A stretch of DNA of 64,000 nt from the NCBI RefSeq assembly GCF_016906305.1, contig NZ_JADDOL010000017.1:20975-84974 (forward strand). The letters run 5' to 3'. This DNA is from Alloalcanivorax marinus (GTDB lineage: Bacteria; Pseudomonadota; Gammaproteobacteria; Pseudomonadales; Alcanivoracaceae). Below the pieces are notes generated by a model that was not told the origin of the DNA, did no database searches, and worked only from the letters and a program-made list of their open reading frames with translations. Position numbers and translations under genes: made by a program. Positions 51,987 through 63,300 of the stretch are shown here, piece by piece; positions within the stretch are counted from its first letter, which is position 1; every line of letters begins with the position of its first letter.

Positions 51987-53293
51987 CGCTGTTGGCCTTT
52001 GTCGTCACCATCGTGGTCATCGTGGCGTTCCATGAGTGGGGCCACTTTCTGGCCATGCGCGCCTTTGGCGTGCGCGTGCTCACGTTCTCCGTGGGCTTCG
52101 GCCCGCGCCTGGCGCGCTTCACCGACAAGAAGGGCACCGACTGGGTGATCAGCGCGATTCCCCTTGGGGGCTTCGTCAAGCCGCTGGACCGGCGCGATGG
52201 CGAGTTGCCCCCGGACGCCCGCGACGACGAGGAATTTTCCGGCAAACCGGCCTGGCAGCGGGTGATCACCTACGCCGCCGGTCCGGTGTTCAACTTTATT
52301 CTGGCGTTCCTGATCTATTGGCTGCTGATGATGTCCGTGGGCCAGCGCGACAGCCTGGCGGTGATCGGCCAGCCGGTGGCCCAGTCGCCCGCCGCCGAGG
52401 CCGGGTTCCAGGCCGGCGACCGCTGGCTGGCGGTGGACGGCCGCGAGGTGGAAGGCTGGCAGGACGTGATCAGCGCCCTGGTGCTGCACCTGGGCGAGGA
52501 CGCGCCGGTGCCGGTGAAGGTGCGCGAGGCGGACGGCGACATCGCCACCCGCCCGCTGGACATGGGCCGCTGGTCCGCCGAGCCGGATCAGTCGCCGCTC
52601 ACCGTGCTGGGATTGCGCCCGGCGGTGCAGATCGGCCGCATCGCCGAGGACAGCGGGGCGGTGCGCTCCGGGGTCCGGGTCGGCGATCTGGTGCTGACCA
52701 CCAACGGCCAGCCGGTGGAAGGCTGGGGCGCCTGGCGTGAGCTGCTGCAGAACAGCGCCGGCCAGGCGCTGCCGGCCACCGTGCTGCGCGACGGCCGGGT
52801 GCTGGACCTGACTCTGTATCCGCAGCCGGTGGACTACCAGGGCACCACGGTGGGCCAGCTGGGCGTGGGTCCCGGCGGCCTGGTGGAACACACCTACGCG
52901 CCGGCCCAGGCGGTGGGCGCCGCCGCCGACCGGTTCGGCCAGCAGGTGAACGTTATCTGGGCCAGTGTGGTCAAGCTCTTCACCGGTCACTTGCCGCTGG
53001 ACAGTCTCGGCGGCCCGGTGACCATTGCCCAGGTGGCGGGAGAAAGCGCCGCCGTGGGTTTTGCCAGCTTCCTGATGTTGCTGGCCTACCTGAGCATCAC
53101 GCTCGGGATCATCAATTTGCTGCCCGTGCCCATGCTGGACGGTGGCTGGATACTCTTCGGCATCATTGAAATGATTCGCGGGCGCAGCCTGCCTGAGCGG
53201 TTTTTGACCACCGCGCAGGGCGTGGGGCTGACGCTGGTGGTCAGTTTCATGTTGTTGGCCATCTATAACGACCTGGTGCGACAGTTTTCATGA
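51980..53293 (+). CDS. rseP: Site-2 intramembrane zinc protease RseP
   Basis: The 437-residue inner-membrane protease cleaves RseA after DegS to release sigma-E. HEWGH in the first helix is the HExxH zinc site. [11 protein letters not shown] carries the third ligand aspartate. Two periplasmic PDZ domains lie between (first around [17 protein letters not shown], second around [15 protein letters not shown]). ATG 51980 overlaps the dxr stop by 7 bases. ATGA couples it to bamA. Confidence 0.96.
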
Positions 53294-55662
53294 ATTTCGC
53301 CGCAAACACCTCCCTGAGACGCCTGCTGGGCGCCACCCTGGTTATCGTCTGTTTCTGTATCTTCTTTCCGGCCCAGGCCCAGACCGAGGCCGGCCTGCCG
53401 TTCAAGGTCCGCGACATCCGTGTCGAGGGGCTGCAGCGGCTGCCGGTGGAGCGGGTCTACGCGGCCCTGCCGATCCAGGCCGGTGACACCATCGACCAGG
53501 CGGCGGTGCGCGAGGCGGTCAAACGCCTGTTCGCCACCGGCAACTACGAAAACGTGCAACTTGGCCGGGACGGCAACGACCTGGTGGTGGTGGTGGCCGA
53601 GAGGCCGAGCGTTGCCCGCATCGAGCTGGAGGGCAACAAGTCCATCGAGGAGGAAGACCTGCGCAAGGGCCTGACCCAGGCCGGCCTGGCCGAAGGCGAG
53701 GTGTTCCAGCGCTCCACCCTGGAGGCGATCTCCGGGGAGCTGGAGCGCCAGTACATCGCCCAGGGCCGCTACGGCGCCGACATCGAAACCGAGGTGACGC
53801 CGCTGCCGCGTAACCGGGTGGCTTTGAAGATCACCATCTACGAGGGCAAGGCGGCGCGCATCAGCGACATCAACATCGTCGGCAACACGCTGTTCAGCGA
53901 CGAGGAGCTGCTGGACGGGTTCGAGCTGAGCCCGTCCCATTTCTGGTCGTTCATCAAGGGCGACGACAAGTATTCCCGCCAGCGCCTGGCCGGTGACCTG
54001 GAGCGCCTGCGGTCCTACTACCTGGACCGGGGCTATATCAATTTCTCCATTGAATCGACCCAGGTGTCGGTGACCCCGGACCGGGAGCGCGTGCTGATCA
54101 CCGTCAACGTGGCCGAGGGCGAGCAGTTCCGCGTCAACGACGTGCAGCTGTCCGGCGATCTGGTGGTCGACGAGAAGGAGCTCAAGCCGCTGGTGGTGAT
54201 CCAGAAAGGCCAGGTGTTCAGCCAGCAACTGGTCACCTACACCAGTGACCTGATCAAGCGCCGCCTCGGCAACGAGGGTTACACCTTCGCCGAAGTGCGT
54301 GGCGTGGAGCAGGAAACCGGCGACGGCGACACCGTGGACGTGACCTTCTACGTGGACCCGGGCCGTCGCGTGTACGTGAACCGCATCGGCTTCAGCGGCA
54401 ACATCAAGACCGAGGACGAAGTGCTGCGCCGCGAGTTGCGCCAGTTCGAGGACGCGCCGGCCAACACCTCGCTGATCGATCTGTCCCGCGAGCGTCTGCA
54501 GCGTCTCGGCTATTTCTCCACCGTGGAAGCGGACACCGACCGGGTGCCCGGCGCCGACGACCTGGTCGACGTGAACTACGATGTGCAGGAGCAGCCGTCC
54601 GGGTCCATCGGCGCCAACGTGGGCTACTCCGATGCGTCCGGCGTGATCTTCGGCGCCAACATCAGCCAGAACAACTTCCGGGGCAACGGCAACCGGGTGT
54701 CGTTCTCCCTGAGCCGCAGTGACATCCGCGACTCCTACAGCTTCTCGCACTACAACCCCTACTACACCCTGGACGGCGTGAGCCGTGGCTTCAGCCTGTT
54801 CTATTCGAAGATCGACTTCGACGAAACCCGGCTGTCCTCCTACGCGGCGGACCGGGCCGGCGGCAACGTGACCTTCGGTTACCCGATCTCCGAGTACACC
54901 CGGCTGAACTTCGGCGGCGGCGTGGAGCAGACCAAGGTGCAGCGCGGTGACTACATCGCCGTGGCCATCGACGACTTCCTGGAGCGGGAAGGGGAGAAGT
55001 TCAACGAGTTCAAACTGAGCGCCTCCCTGCGCACCAGCACCCTGAACCGGGGCATCCTGCCCGACCGGGGCTGGGCCAGCACCTTCCGGCTGGAAGCCGC
55101 GGTGCCCGGCTCCGACTATCTGTTCTACAAGGCCAGCTGGGAAGGGGAGAAGTACTTCCCGATCACCAACAACTGGACCGTGCGCACCCGCGGTAACGTG
55201 GGCTACGGCGACGGCTACGGCGACGACCAGGGGCTGCCGTTCTTCGAGGCCTACTACGGTGGTGGCATCGGCTCGGTGCGCGGTTACGAGTCCCGCTCCC
55301 TGGGGCCGCGCTCGCCGGCGCTGTATTACGTCAACGAAGGCGTCAGCGATCCCGATCCGGACCCGATCGGTGGTAACCTGCTCACCGAAGCCAGCCTGGA
55401 GCTGATCTTCCCGACCCCGTTCGCGGCGGAATCGCGCAGCGTGCGCACCTTCCTGTTCGTGGACGCGGGCAATGTGTTCGAAACCAAGTTCGACAACGGG
55501 CTCGACGAGTTCGACACTCACGAACTGCGTGCTTCCGCCGGTATCGGCCTGAGCTGGCTGACCGCCATCGGTCCGCTGAGTTTCAACCTGGCCACGCCGC
55601 TCAACGACCAGTCCGGCGATGACACGGAAGTGTTCCAGTTCTCCCTGGGGCAAACCTTTTAG
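53290..55662 (+). CDS. bamA: Outer-membrane assembly factor BamA
   Basis: The 790-residue Omp85 protein has a signal peptide to AQAQ (about residue 31), five POTRA domains (first FKVRDIRVEGLQRLP, later ISDINIVGNTLFSDEELL and NRIGFSGNIKTEDEVLRRELRQ), then a 16-strand barrel with the conserved IGSVRGYESRSLGP loop and terminal phenylalanine (GQTF). Partial residual frames elsewhere are shadows. Together with RseP and Skp it is part of the outer-membrane folding and stress group, which is often sigma-E regulated. No sigma-E site was identified here. Confidence 0.97.
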   Translation: MNFAANTSLRRLLGATLVIVCFCIFFPAQAQTEAGLPFKVRDIRVEGLQRLPVERVYAALPIQAGDTIDQAAVREAVKRLFATGNYENVQLGRDGNDLVVVVAERPSVARIELEGNKSIEEEDLRKGLTQAGLAEGEVFQRSTLEAISGELERQYIAQGRYGADIETEVTPLPRNRVALKITIYEGKAARISDINIVGNTLFSDEELLDGFELSPSHFWSFIKGDDKYSRQRLAGDLERLRSYYLDRGYINFSIESTQVSVTPDRERVLITVNVAEGEQFRVNDVQLSGDLVVDEKELKPLVVIQKGQVFSQQLVTYTSDLIKRRLGNEGYTFAEVRGVEQETGDGDTVDVTFYVDPGRRVYVNRIGFSGNIKTEDEVLRRELRQFEDAPANTSLIDLSRERLQRLGYFSTVEADTDRVPGADDLVDVNYDVQEQPSGSIGANVGYSDASGVIFGANISQNNFRGNGNRVSFSLSRSDIRDSYSFSHYNPYYTLDGVSRGFSLFYSKIDFDETRLSSYAADRAGGNVTFGYPISEYTRLNFGGGVEQTKVQRGDYIAVAIDDFLEREGEKFNEFKLSASLRTSTLNRGILPDRGWASTFRLEAAVPGSDYLFYKASWEGEKYFPITNNWTVRTRGNVGYGDGYGDDQGLPFFEAYYGGGIGSVRGYESRSLGPRSPALYYVNEGVSDPDPDPIGGNLLTEASLELIFPTPFAAESRSVRTFLFVDAGNVFETKFDNGLDEFDTHELRASAGIGLSWLTAIGPLSFNLATPLNDQSGDDTEVFQFSLGQTF

Positions 55663-55671
55663 GAGTGAATG

Positions 55672-56166
55672 ATGAAAAAAATATTGCTTGCCGCTTTGCT
55701 GATTGTTCCCGCCCTGGCCGCCGCCGAACAACGGATCGGCGTGGTTGATCCCATCGGCGCCCTGCAACAGGCGGATGAATTCCAGGACCGTTTCGGCAAA
55801 CTGGAATCCTCCCTCAAGGACGAGCAGTCCCGCCTCGACCGCCTCGGCGGTGAAGTGGAAAAGCTGCGCGGTCGCCTGGAGAAAGAGGGCATGACCATGA
55901 GCGAGGATGAGCGTCAGGACCTGCAGACCCAGGGTCAGCAGAAAATGATCGAGCTGCAGAATCTGCGCCAGTCCGCCCAGCGCAAGCTGAACAAGGGCCA
56001 GCAGGAAATCCTGGAAGTGATGGAACCCAAGCTCAAGCAGGCGGTGGAAACCGTGGCCGAGCGGGAAAACCTGGATGTGGTGATGAACGCCCAGGCGGTG
56101 GTGTACGTGCAGTCCAACATGGACATCACCGACGCGGTCACCCAGCAACTGAATAAAATGAAGTAA
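55672..56166 (+). CDS. skp: Periplasmic chaperone Skp (OmpH)
   Basis: The 164-residue protein has a signal peptide (MKKILLAALLIVPALAAAEQ, cut after AAA or AAE). The mature part is a long coiled coil (DRFGKLESSLKDEQSRLDRLGGEVEKL) forming the tentacles of the trimer that carries outer-membrane proteins. Of two adjacent ATG codons, 55672 has AGGAG at 6 bases, while 55669 has it at 3, so the second is used. The ribosome site overlaps the bamA stop. Confidence 0.9.
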   Translation: MKKILLAALLIVPALAAAEQRIGVVDPIGALQQADEFQDRFGKLESSLKDEQSRLDRLGGEVEKLRGRLEKEGMTMSEDERQDLQTQGQQKMIELQNLRQSAQRKLNKGQQEILEVMEPKLKQAVETVAERENLDVVMNAQAVVYVQSNMDITDAVTQQLNKMK

Positions 56167-56170
56167 TCCG

Positions 56171-57187
56171 ATGTCGGTGACTCTGGCTTTTCTCGCCGAG
56201 GAACTGGACGCCGAACTGCACGGCCCGGGGGACCTGACGGTCACCGGGCTCGGCACCCTGGCCTCCGCCCGTGGCGACCAGCTCAGCTTTCTGGCCAATC
56301 CGCGCTACCGCTCGCAGCTGGAAACCACCGGCGCGGCGGCGGTGCTGCTGCGCGCCGACCAGCTCGAGCATTGTCCGGTGGCGGCGCTGGTGGTGGCCGA
56401 TCCCTACATGGCCTATGCCCGCATCAGCCGGCATTTCGACACCGCGCCGGCGCCGGCGCCGGGGGTGCACCCCTCGGCGGTGGTGGACCCGTCGGCCCGG
56501 GTGCCGGCGTCGGCCAGCGTCGGGCCCAATGTGGTGATCGAGGCGGAGGTGGTGATCGGCGAGGGCGTGGTGATCGGCGCCAACACGGTGATCGGCGCCC
56601 GCTGTGAGATCGGCGACGGCTGTCATATCTGGCCAAATGTTACAATTTACCATGGTGTCACCATCGGGCCGCGCTCTATCATACACGCCCATTGCGTGCT
56701 GGGCGCCGACGGTTTCGGCTTCGCGCCCGGTGCCGATGGCTGGACCAAGATCGCCCAGGTGGGCGGGGTTCGCATCGGCGCCGATGTGGAAATCGGCGCC
56801 GGCACCACCGTGGACCGGGGCGCCATCGACGACACCGTGATCGGCAATGGCGTGATTCTGGACAATCAGATCCAGGTGGCCCACAACGTGGTGATCGGCG
56901 ATCACACCGCCATCGCCGGCAAGGTGGGCATCGCCGGCAGCACGCGCATCGGCGCCCAATGCCTGATCGGCGGCGCCGCCGGCCTCTCCGGTCATCTGGA
57001 AATCTGCGACCGGGTTCAGATTCTGGGCATGTCCCTGGTCTCCCGGTCGATCACCGAGCCGGGCACCTACGGTTCCGCGCTTCCGGTGGACAAGCAGGAC
57101 CGCTATCGTCGTAACGTGGCCCGATTCCGGCATCTGGACGAACTGCACCGCCGGGTGCGTAAACTGGAGCGCGACGCCGGGGAATAG
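56171..57187 (+). CDS. lpxD: UDP-3-O-(3-hydroxyacyl)glucosamine N-acyltransferase
   Basis: The 338-residue lipid A enzyme adds the second hydroxyacyl chain from ACP. It has an N-terminal uridine-binding domain ([19 protein letters not shown]), then a left-handed beta-helix of hexapeptides, with [23 protein letters not shown] and the catalytic histidine in [16 protein letters not shown]-terminal helical hairpin follows. It begins four bases after the skp stop. Membership of the lpxD-fabZ-lpxA-lpxB order confirms identity. Confidence 0.96.
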   Translation: MSVTLAFLAEELDAELHGPGDLTVTGLGTLASARGDQLSFLANPRYRSQLETTGAAAVLLRADQLEHCPVAALVVADPYMAYARISRHFDTAPAPAPGVHPSAVVDPSARVPASASVGPNVVIEAEVVIGEGVVIGANTVIGARCEIGDGCHIWPNVTIYHGVTIGPRSIIHAHCVLGADGFGFAPGADGWTKIAQVGGVRIGADVEIGAGTTVDRGAIDDTVIGNGVILDNQIQVAHNVVIGDHTAIAGKVGIAGSTRIGAQCLIGGAAGLSGHLEICDRVQILGMSLVSRSITEPGTYGSALPVDKQDRYRRNVARFRHLDELHRRVRKLERDAGE

Positions 57188-57224
57188 CGTCGCGCAGGCT
57201 CCTGTCTTTGGTTGGATAAAGAAC

Positions 57225-57662
57225 ATGATGGACATTCATGAGGTGAGGGAATACCTGCCTCACCGCTATCCCTTTTTGCTGGTCGACCGCGTGGTTTCCG
57301 TGGAGCCGGGCAAGCGTATCGAGGCGTACAAGAACGTCTCCATCAACGAGCCGTTCTTCAACGGGCACTTCCCCCAGGAACCGATCATGCCCGGCGTGCT
57401 GATCATCGAGGCGCTGGCCCAGGCCTCCGGGATCCTCGGCTTCGTCACCGAGAACAAGCGCCCGGCGGACGGCTTCATCTACCTGCTGGTGGGCACCGAC
57501 AAGGCGCGCTTCAAGCGTCAGGTGGTGCCCGGCGACCGCCTGATGCTGCACTCCGAGTGGCTCACCCATCGCCGCAACATCGCCAAGTTTTCCTGCCACG
57601 CGGAAGTGGACGGCAAGCTGGTGGCGGCCTGTGACCTGCTGGTGGCCGAACAGCGAGTCTAG
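57225..57662 (+). CDS. fabZ: (3R)-hydroxyacyl-ACP dehydratase FabZ
   Basis: The 145-residue hotdog dehydratase of fatty-acid elongation starts [23 protein letters not shown], close to Pseudomonas Fab[22 protein letters not shown] supplies the catalytic histidine and glutamate. It draws on the same 3-hydroxyacyl-ACP pool as LpxA and LpxD, which explains the linkage. The first of two adjacent ATG codons is used here by analogy with Pseudomonas. Confidence 0.96.
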   Translation: MMDIHEVREYLPHRYPFLLVDRVVSVEPGKRIEAYKNVSINEPFFNGHFPQEPIMPGVLIIEALAQASGILGFVTENKRPADGFIYLLVGTDKARFKRQVVPGDRLMLHSEWLTHRRNIAKFSCHAEVDGKLVAACDLLVAEQRV

Positions 57663-57678
57663 GGCCCGGCCCTATTGT

Positions 57679-57719
57679 CCCCGGGGCCGTCGCTAGAGGC
57701 GCTGGCCCCGGGGTATACT
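57679..57719 (+). other. GC hairpin and TATACT element between fabZ and lpxA
   Basis: CCCCGGGGCC (57679-57688) and GGCCCCGGGG (57704-57713) are perfectly complementary around 15 bases, immediately followed by TATACT (57714-57719). The gap of 104 bases is the longest in this cluster. It may be a partial terminator or host an internal promoter. No convincing -35 lies 16-18 bases upstream. Confidence 0.4.
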
Positions 57720-57766
57720 CGTCGCCTTTCCATCCTCATTCGCAACGCCAGGGCGGAACCCCGACC

Positions 57767-58537
57767 ATGATTCATCCCACAGCCATCATCGACCCCAAAG
57801 CGGAACTGGCCGGCGACGTGGAAGTCGGTCCCTATTCCGTGATCGGCGCCCATGTGACCATCGGCGCGGGCACCGTGATCGGGCCGCACGTGGTGATCCA
57901 GGGGCCCACCACCATCGGCCGCAACAATCGCATCTTCCAGTTCGCCTCGGTGGGCGAGGAATGCCAGGACAAAAAGTACCGCGGTGAACCCACGCGCCTG
58001 GAAATCGGCGATAACAACGTGATCCGCGAGCACTGCACCCTGCACCGGGGCACCGTCCAGGACGAGGGCATCACCAGCCTGGGCGACAACAATCTGTTGA
58101 TGGCCACGGTGCACGTGGCCCACGATTGCCGCATCGGCAGCGACAACATCATCGCCAACACCACCGGCATCGCCGGCCACGTGAAAATCGGCGACGGCGT
58201 GATCCTGGGCGGCATGACCGGCATTCACCAGTTCTGCCGCATCGGCTCCTTCGCCATGACCGCCGGCTGCAGCCTGGTGCTCAAGGACGTGCCCGCCTAT
58301 GTAATGGTGGGCGGCAACCCGGCCTCGGCGCGCAGCATGAACTTCGAGGGCATGCGCCGGCGCGGCTGGGACGCGGACGTGATCGCCACCCTGCGACGCG
58401 CCTACAAAACCGTCTACCGCCGTGGTCTGACCCTGGAGCAGGCCATCGCCGAGCTGGCCCCCCAGCAGGACGGCTGCCCGCCGCTGGCCCTGTTCCTGGA
58501 TTCCCTGCGCGCCTCGGAGCGCGGCATCACCCGCTGA
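57767..58537 (+). CDS. lpxA: UDP-N-acetylglucosamine O-acyltransferase LpxA
   Basis: The 256-residue first enzyme of lipid A synthesis is a trimeric beta-helix of hexapeptide repeats (VGPYSVIGAHVTIGAGTVIG and so on). ATVHVAHDCRIG contains the catalytic histidine. GGMTGIHQFCRIGSFAMTAGC forms the acyl ruler region. The C-terminal helical part begins NFEGMRRRGWDADVIATLRRAY. The length is close to E. coli (262). Confidence 0.97.
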   Translation: MIHPTAIIDPKAELAGDVEVGPYSVIGAHVTIGAGTVIGPHVVIQGPTTIGRNNRIFQFASVGEECQDKKYRGEPTRLEIGDNNVIREHCTLHRGTVQDEGITSLGDNNLLMATVHVAHDCRIGSDNIIANTTGIAGHVKIGDGVILGGMTGIHQFCRIGSFAMTAGCSLVLKDVPAYVMVGGNPASARSMNFEGMRRRGWDADVIATLRRAYKTVYRRGLTLEQAIAELAPQQDGCPPLALFLDSLRASERGITR

Positions 58538-58547
58538 GGTATCCACC

Positions 58548-59702
58548 ATGGATGCCCCCGACGCCCCCCTGATTGCCCTGATCGCCGGTGAAGCCTCCGG
58601 CGATCTGCTGGGCGCCGGCCTGATCGAGGCGCTGCGCCGCCGCTGGCCGGCGGCCCGCTTTATCGGCGTGGGCGGTGAGCACATGGCCGCCGCCGGCCAG
58701 CACAGCCTGTTTCCCATGGAAAAGCTCTCGGTGATGGGCATCACCGAGGTGATCGGCCATCTGCCGGAACTGTTCCGGCTGCGCCGGCAACTGGTGGACG
58801 ACCTGCTCGCCCGCCGCCCGGCGGTGGTGATCACCATCGATTCCCCGGATTTCACCCTGGGCGTGGCGAAACGGGTCCACGCCGCCGGTCTCAAGACGGT
58901 GCACTATGTGAGCCCGTCGGTGTGGGCCTGGCGCCAGGGGCGGGTCAAGGGCATCCGCCGGGACGTGGACCTGATGCTCACCCTGTTCCCCTTCGAGGCC
59001 CGCTTCTACGAAGAGCACGGCGTGCCGGTGGCGTTCGTGGGCCACCCCCTGGCGGACATGATCGAGCTGGAGGTGGACACCCTGGCGGCGCGCCGCGAGC
59101 TGGGGCTGGCGGAAGACGGCCGCATCCTGGCGGTGCTGCCGGGCAGCCGGGGCGGGGAAGTGGGGCAGCTGATGCCCGATTTCACCGACGCCATGCTCCG
59201 GCTGCACCGGCGCTATCCCGCGCTGCGCTTTGTGATCCCCGCCGCCAGCGCCGCCCGCCGGGCGCAGATCGACGCGGCCCTGGCCGGCACCGACCTGCCG
59301 GTGACGGTGGTGGACGGCCGGGGCCGCACGGTGATGGCCGCCGCCGACGCGGTGATGATGGCCTCGGGCACCGCCACCCTGGAGGGCCTGCTGCTGAAGA
59401 AGCCCATGGTGGTGGGCTACCGGCTCGGCGCCGTGACCTTCGCCATTGTCTCGCGGCTGGTGAAAAGCGACTATGTGGCCTTGCCCAATCTGCTGTGCCG
59501 CAAGCCCCTGGTGCCGGAACTGGTGCAGAAGGACCTGAGCGGCGCCGCCCTGGCGGACGCCGTGGCCGTCTGGCTGGACGATCCGGATGGGGTGGCGCGC
59601 CTGAAGGACGATTTCACCCGGGTCCACCAACAACTGCGCGGCGGCGCCAGCGAGAAAGCCGCCACGGCGGTGGCGGCGCTGCTTGAGGAGACGCCCCGAT
59701 GA
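58548..59702 (+). CDS. lpxB: Lipid-A-disaccharide synthase
   Basis: The 384-residue GT19 glycosyltransferase joins UDP-2,3-diacylglucosamine with lipid [18 protein letters not shown] is the N-terminal signature. [25 protein letters not shown] and LPGSRGGEV follow, and [21 protein letters not shown] is the donor-binding block. GAGG stands 8 bases before ATG 58548. It is coupled to rnhB by ATGA. Confidence 0.97.
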   Translation: MDAPDAPLIALIAGEASGDLLGAGLIEALRRRWPAARFIGVGGEHMAAAGQHSLFPMEKLSVMGITEVIGHLPELFRLRRQLVDDLLARRPAVVITIDSPDFTLGVAKRVHAAGLKTVHYVSPSVWAWRQGRVKGIRRDVDLMLTLFPFEARFYEEHGVPVAFVGHPLADMIELEVDTLAARRELGLAEDGRILAVLPGSRGGEVGQLMPDFTDAMLRLHRRYPALRFVIPAASAARRAQIDAALAGTDLPVTVVDGRGRTVMAAADAVMMASGTATLEGLLLKKPMVVGYRLGAVTFAIVSRLVKSDYVALPNLLCRKPLVPELVQKDLSGAALADAVAVWLDDPDGVARLKDDFTRVHQQLRGGASEKAATAVAALLEETPR

Positions 59703-60379
59703 GCGGAGCCTTTGCCGGCCCTTTCGCCGAGTACGATCTGCCCGAGCCGTTCCGGCCCAGCGCCTTTGCCTGGCGCGCCGGCATGCAGCTGGCCGGCGTC
59801 GATGAGGTGGGCCGCGGGCCGCTGGTGGGCGCGGTGGTCACCGCCGCCGTGGTGCTGGACCCGGCGCGGCCCATCGACGGTCTGGCGGATTCCAAGACCC
59901 TGACGCCGCCCCGCCGCGAGGCGCTCGCCGACGCCATCCGCGAGCGCGCCCTGGGCTGGGCCCTGGGCCGCGCCGAACACCACGAGATCGACGAACTGAA
60001 TATCTACCACGCTACCCATCTGGCCATGGTGCGGGCGGTGGAAGCCCTGGCCACCCAGGTGGACGCGGTGCTGGTGGACGGCAACCGCAGCCCGGTGTTC
60101 GCCTGCCCGGCGGAGGCGGTGGTCAAGGGCGACGGCCGGGTGCCGGCCATCGCCGCCGCCTCGATCCTGGCCAAGGTGGCCCGCGACGCGGAGATGGTGG
60201 CGCTGCACCAGCGCTACCCGCTGTACGGTTTCCACCGCCACAAGGGCTACGCCACCGCCGAGCATCTTTCGGCGCTGCGCGAACACGGTCCGCTGGCCGA
60301 GCACCGCCGCTCGTTCGCGCCGGTGGCCGCCTGTTTCGACGTCATTCACCCCACTGCCCGGGAGCCCGGCTTTGACTGA
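59699..60379 (+). CDS. rnhB: Ribonuclease HII
   Basis: The 226-residue endonuclease cuts RNA in RNA-DNA hybrids and single ribonucleotides. [16 protein letters not shown] carries the D-E-G-R-G site, VLVDGN the third acidic residue and [12 protein letters not shown] the fourth region. [14 protein letters not shown] is the C-terminal motif. About 28 residues precede the usual core start (MQLAGVDEV). I keep the longer form because its ATG overlaps the lpxB stop, but ATG at the core is an alternative. Confidence 0.95.
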   Translation: MSGAFAGPFAEYDLPEPFRPSAFAWRAGMQLAGVDEVGRGPLVGAVVTAAVVLDPARPIDGLADSKTLTPPRREALADAIRERALGWALGRAEHHEIDELNIYHATHLAMVRAVEALATQVDAVLVDGNRSPVFACPAEAVVKGDGRVPAIAAASILAKVARDAEMVALHQRYPLYGFHRHKGYATAEHLSALREHGPLAEHRRSFAPVAACFDVIHPTAREPGFD

Positions 60380-63300
60380 ACCCCGCTTCGTCCATCTGCG
60401 CGTACACACCGATTACTCCCTGGTGGACGGGGTGGTGCGCGTCAAGGAGCTGATCAAGGCCTGCGGCACCCTGCGCATGCCGGCGGTGGCGGTCACCGAC
60501 GAGAACAACCTGTTCGCCCTGATCAAGTTCTACTCCGGCGCCATGAACGCGGGCCTCAAGCCGATCATGGGCGCCGACCTGTGGGTGCAGGCGGACGACC
60601 CGGAGGACGAGCCGTACTATGTCTGCTGCCTGGTGCAGAACGAAGAGGGCTACCGCAACCTGACCCTGCTGATCAGCCGCGCCTGGCAGAGCAACCAGCA
60701 CCGCGGGCGGGCGCTGATCCGCCGGGAATGGCTGCTTGAGCTCAACGAGGGGCTGATTCTGCTGTCCGGTGCCCGGGTCGGCGACGTGGGGCGGCTGTTG
60801 CTGGCCGGCAAGACCGACCAGGCCCGGGAGCGGGCGGCGGACTACCAGCGCGCCTTCGGCGACCGGTTCTACCTGGAGGTGCAGCGCACCGAACGGCCCG
60901 GCGACGAGGACTGCCTGCACGCCAGCGTGGCGCTGGCCACGGAACTGGGGCTGCCGGTGGTGGCCACCAACGACGTGCGCTTTATCCGGCCGGAGGACTT
61001 CGAGGCCCACGAGGCACGGGTCTGCATCCACGACGGCAACGCCCTGGACGACCCGCGCCGCCCGCGCAAGTACTCCGAGCAGCAGTACCTGAAAAGCGAG
61101 GAGGAGATGGCGGCGCTGTTTTCCGATCTCCCGGAAGCGCTGGAAAACAGCGTGGAGATCGCCCGCCGCTGCACCCTGGACATCCGCCTCGGCGAGAACT
61201 TCCTGCCGGAGTTCCCGATCCCCGAGGGGCTGACCATCGAGGAATACTTCGGCAAGGTGTCCCGGGAAGGTCTGGAGGAGCGCCTGGCGGTGCTGCTGGA
61301 CCGCGCCGACCCGGACTACGACGCCAAACGCCAGCCCTACGATCAGCGCCTGCAGTTCGAGCTCGACATCATCAATCAGATGGGTTTCCCCGGTTACTTC
61401 CTGATCGTGGCGGACTTTATCCAGTGGGGTAAGCAGCACGAGGTCCCGGTGGGCCCGGGCCGGGGTTCCGGTGCCGGCTCCCTGGTGGCCTATGCCCTGG
61501 GCATCACCGATCTGGACCCCATCGAATACGACCTGCTGTTCGAACGGTTCCTCAACCCGGAACGGGTATCCATGCCCGACTTCGACGTGGACTTCTGCAT
61601 GGAGAAGCGCGACCGGGTGATCAACTACGTGGCCGACAAGTACGGCCGCGACGCGGTGAGCCAGATCATCACCTTCGGCACCATGGCCGCCAAGGCGGTG
61701 GTGCGCGACGTGGCGCGGGTACAGGGCAAGCCCTATGGCATGGCCGACCGCCTCTCCAAGATGATTCCCGGCACCCCCGGCATGACCCTGGCCAAGGCCC
61801 TGGAGCAGGAAGACAACCTGCGCGAATTCCTGGAGGACGACGGCAACCCGGACAAGGAAGCGGTCAACGAGATCATGGAGATGGCCTTCAAGCTGGAGGG
61901 CCTGACCCGGAACGTGGGCAAGCACGCCGGTGGCGTGGTGATCGCCCCGGGCAAGCTCACCGACTTCGCGCCGCTGCACTGCGACGAGGAAGGCGACAAC
62001 CTGGTCACCCAGTACGACAAGGACGATGTGGAAGCCGCCGGCCTGGTGAAGTTCGACTTCCTGGGTCTGAAGACGCTGACCATCATCGACTGGGCGGTGA
62101 AGGCCGCCAATGTGCGTCGGGCGCGGGAAGGGGAGGGCCCCCTGGAGATCGAGCGCATTCCGCTGGACGACAAACCCAGCTTCGATCTGCTCAAGAAGGG
62201 CGACACCACCGCCGTGTTCCAGCTGGAAAGTCAGGGCATGAAGGAGCTGATCAAGAAGCTCAAGCCCGACGTGTTCGAGGACATCATCGCGCTGGTGGCG
62301 CTGTACCGGCCGGGGCCGCTGGAATCCGGCATGGTCGACAACTTCATCAACCGGAAGCACGGCCGCGAGCCGCTGGCCTACCCGGACCCGCAGTACCAGC
62401 ACGAATGGCTGGAGCCGATCCTCAAGCCCACCTACGGCGTGATCCTGTACCAGGAACAGGTGATGCAGATCGCCCAGGTGCTGGCCGGCTACACCCTGGG
62501 CGGCGCGGACATGCTGCGCCGCGCCATGGGTAAGAAGAAGCCCGAGGAGATGGCCAAGCAGCGCGAGATCTTCGAATCCGGCGCCAAGGACAAGGGCATC
62601 GACCCGGACCTGGCGATGAAGATCTTCGACCTGGTGGAGAAGTTCGCCGGCTACGGCTTCAACAAATCCCACTCCGCCGCCTACGCCCTGGTGGCCTACC
62701 AAACCGCCTGGCTCAAGGCCCATTACCCGGCGGAATTCATGGCCGCGGTGATCTCCGCGGATATGCAGAACACCGACAAGGTGGTGACCTTCATCGACGA
62801 GGCCAAGTCCATGGGCCTCAAGGTGCTGCCGCCGGACGTGAACTCCTGCGGCTACCGCTTCACGGTGAACCCGGAAGGCGACATCGTCTACGGTCTGGGC
62901 GCCATCAAGGGCCTGGGCGAGGGCCCCATCGACGCCATCGTCACCGCCCGGGGCGACAGCGGTGGTGACGCCGGCGCATCCGGCGAGAAGGCTTTCGAGG
63001 ACCTGTTCGATTTCTGCCGCCGCATCGACCTGAAGAAGATCAACAAGCGTTCCCTGGAAGCCCTGGTGCGTGCCGGCGCCTTGGACAAGCTGGGCCCCAA
63101 CCGCCACTTCAACGACCGCGCCGTGTTGATGGCCACCCTGCCGGACGCCATCGCCGCCGCCGAGCAGGACGCCCGCAACGAGGCCGCCGGCATGATGGAC
63201 CTGTTCGGGGGCGGCGGCGACGACCACAGCGCCACCACCGAGGTGGCCTGGAAGCCGGCCCGGGACTGGAACGACGAGATCCGCCTCAACGGCGAACGCG

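Noticed and set aside
53263..56298. 1011-codon minus-strand frame opposite bamA and skp
   Set aside because: Antisense shadow with compositional bias and no motif.
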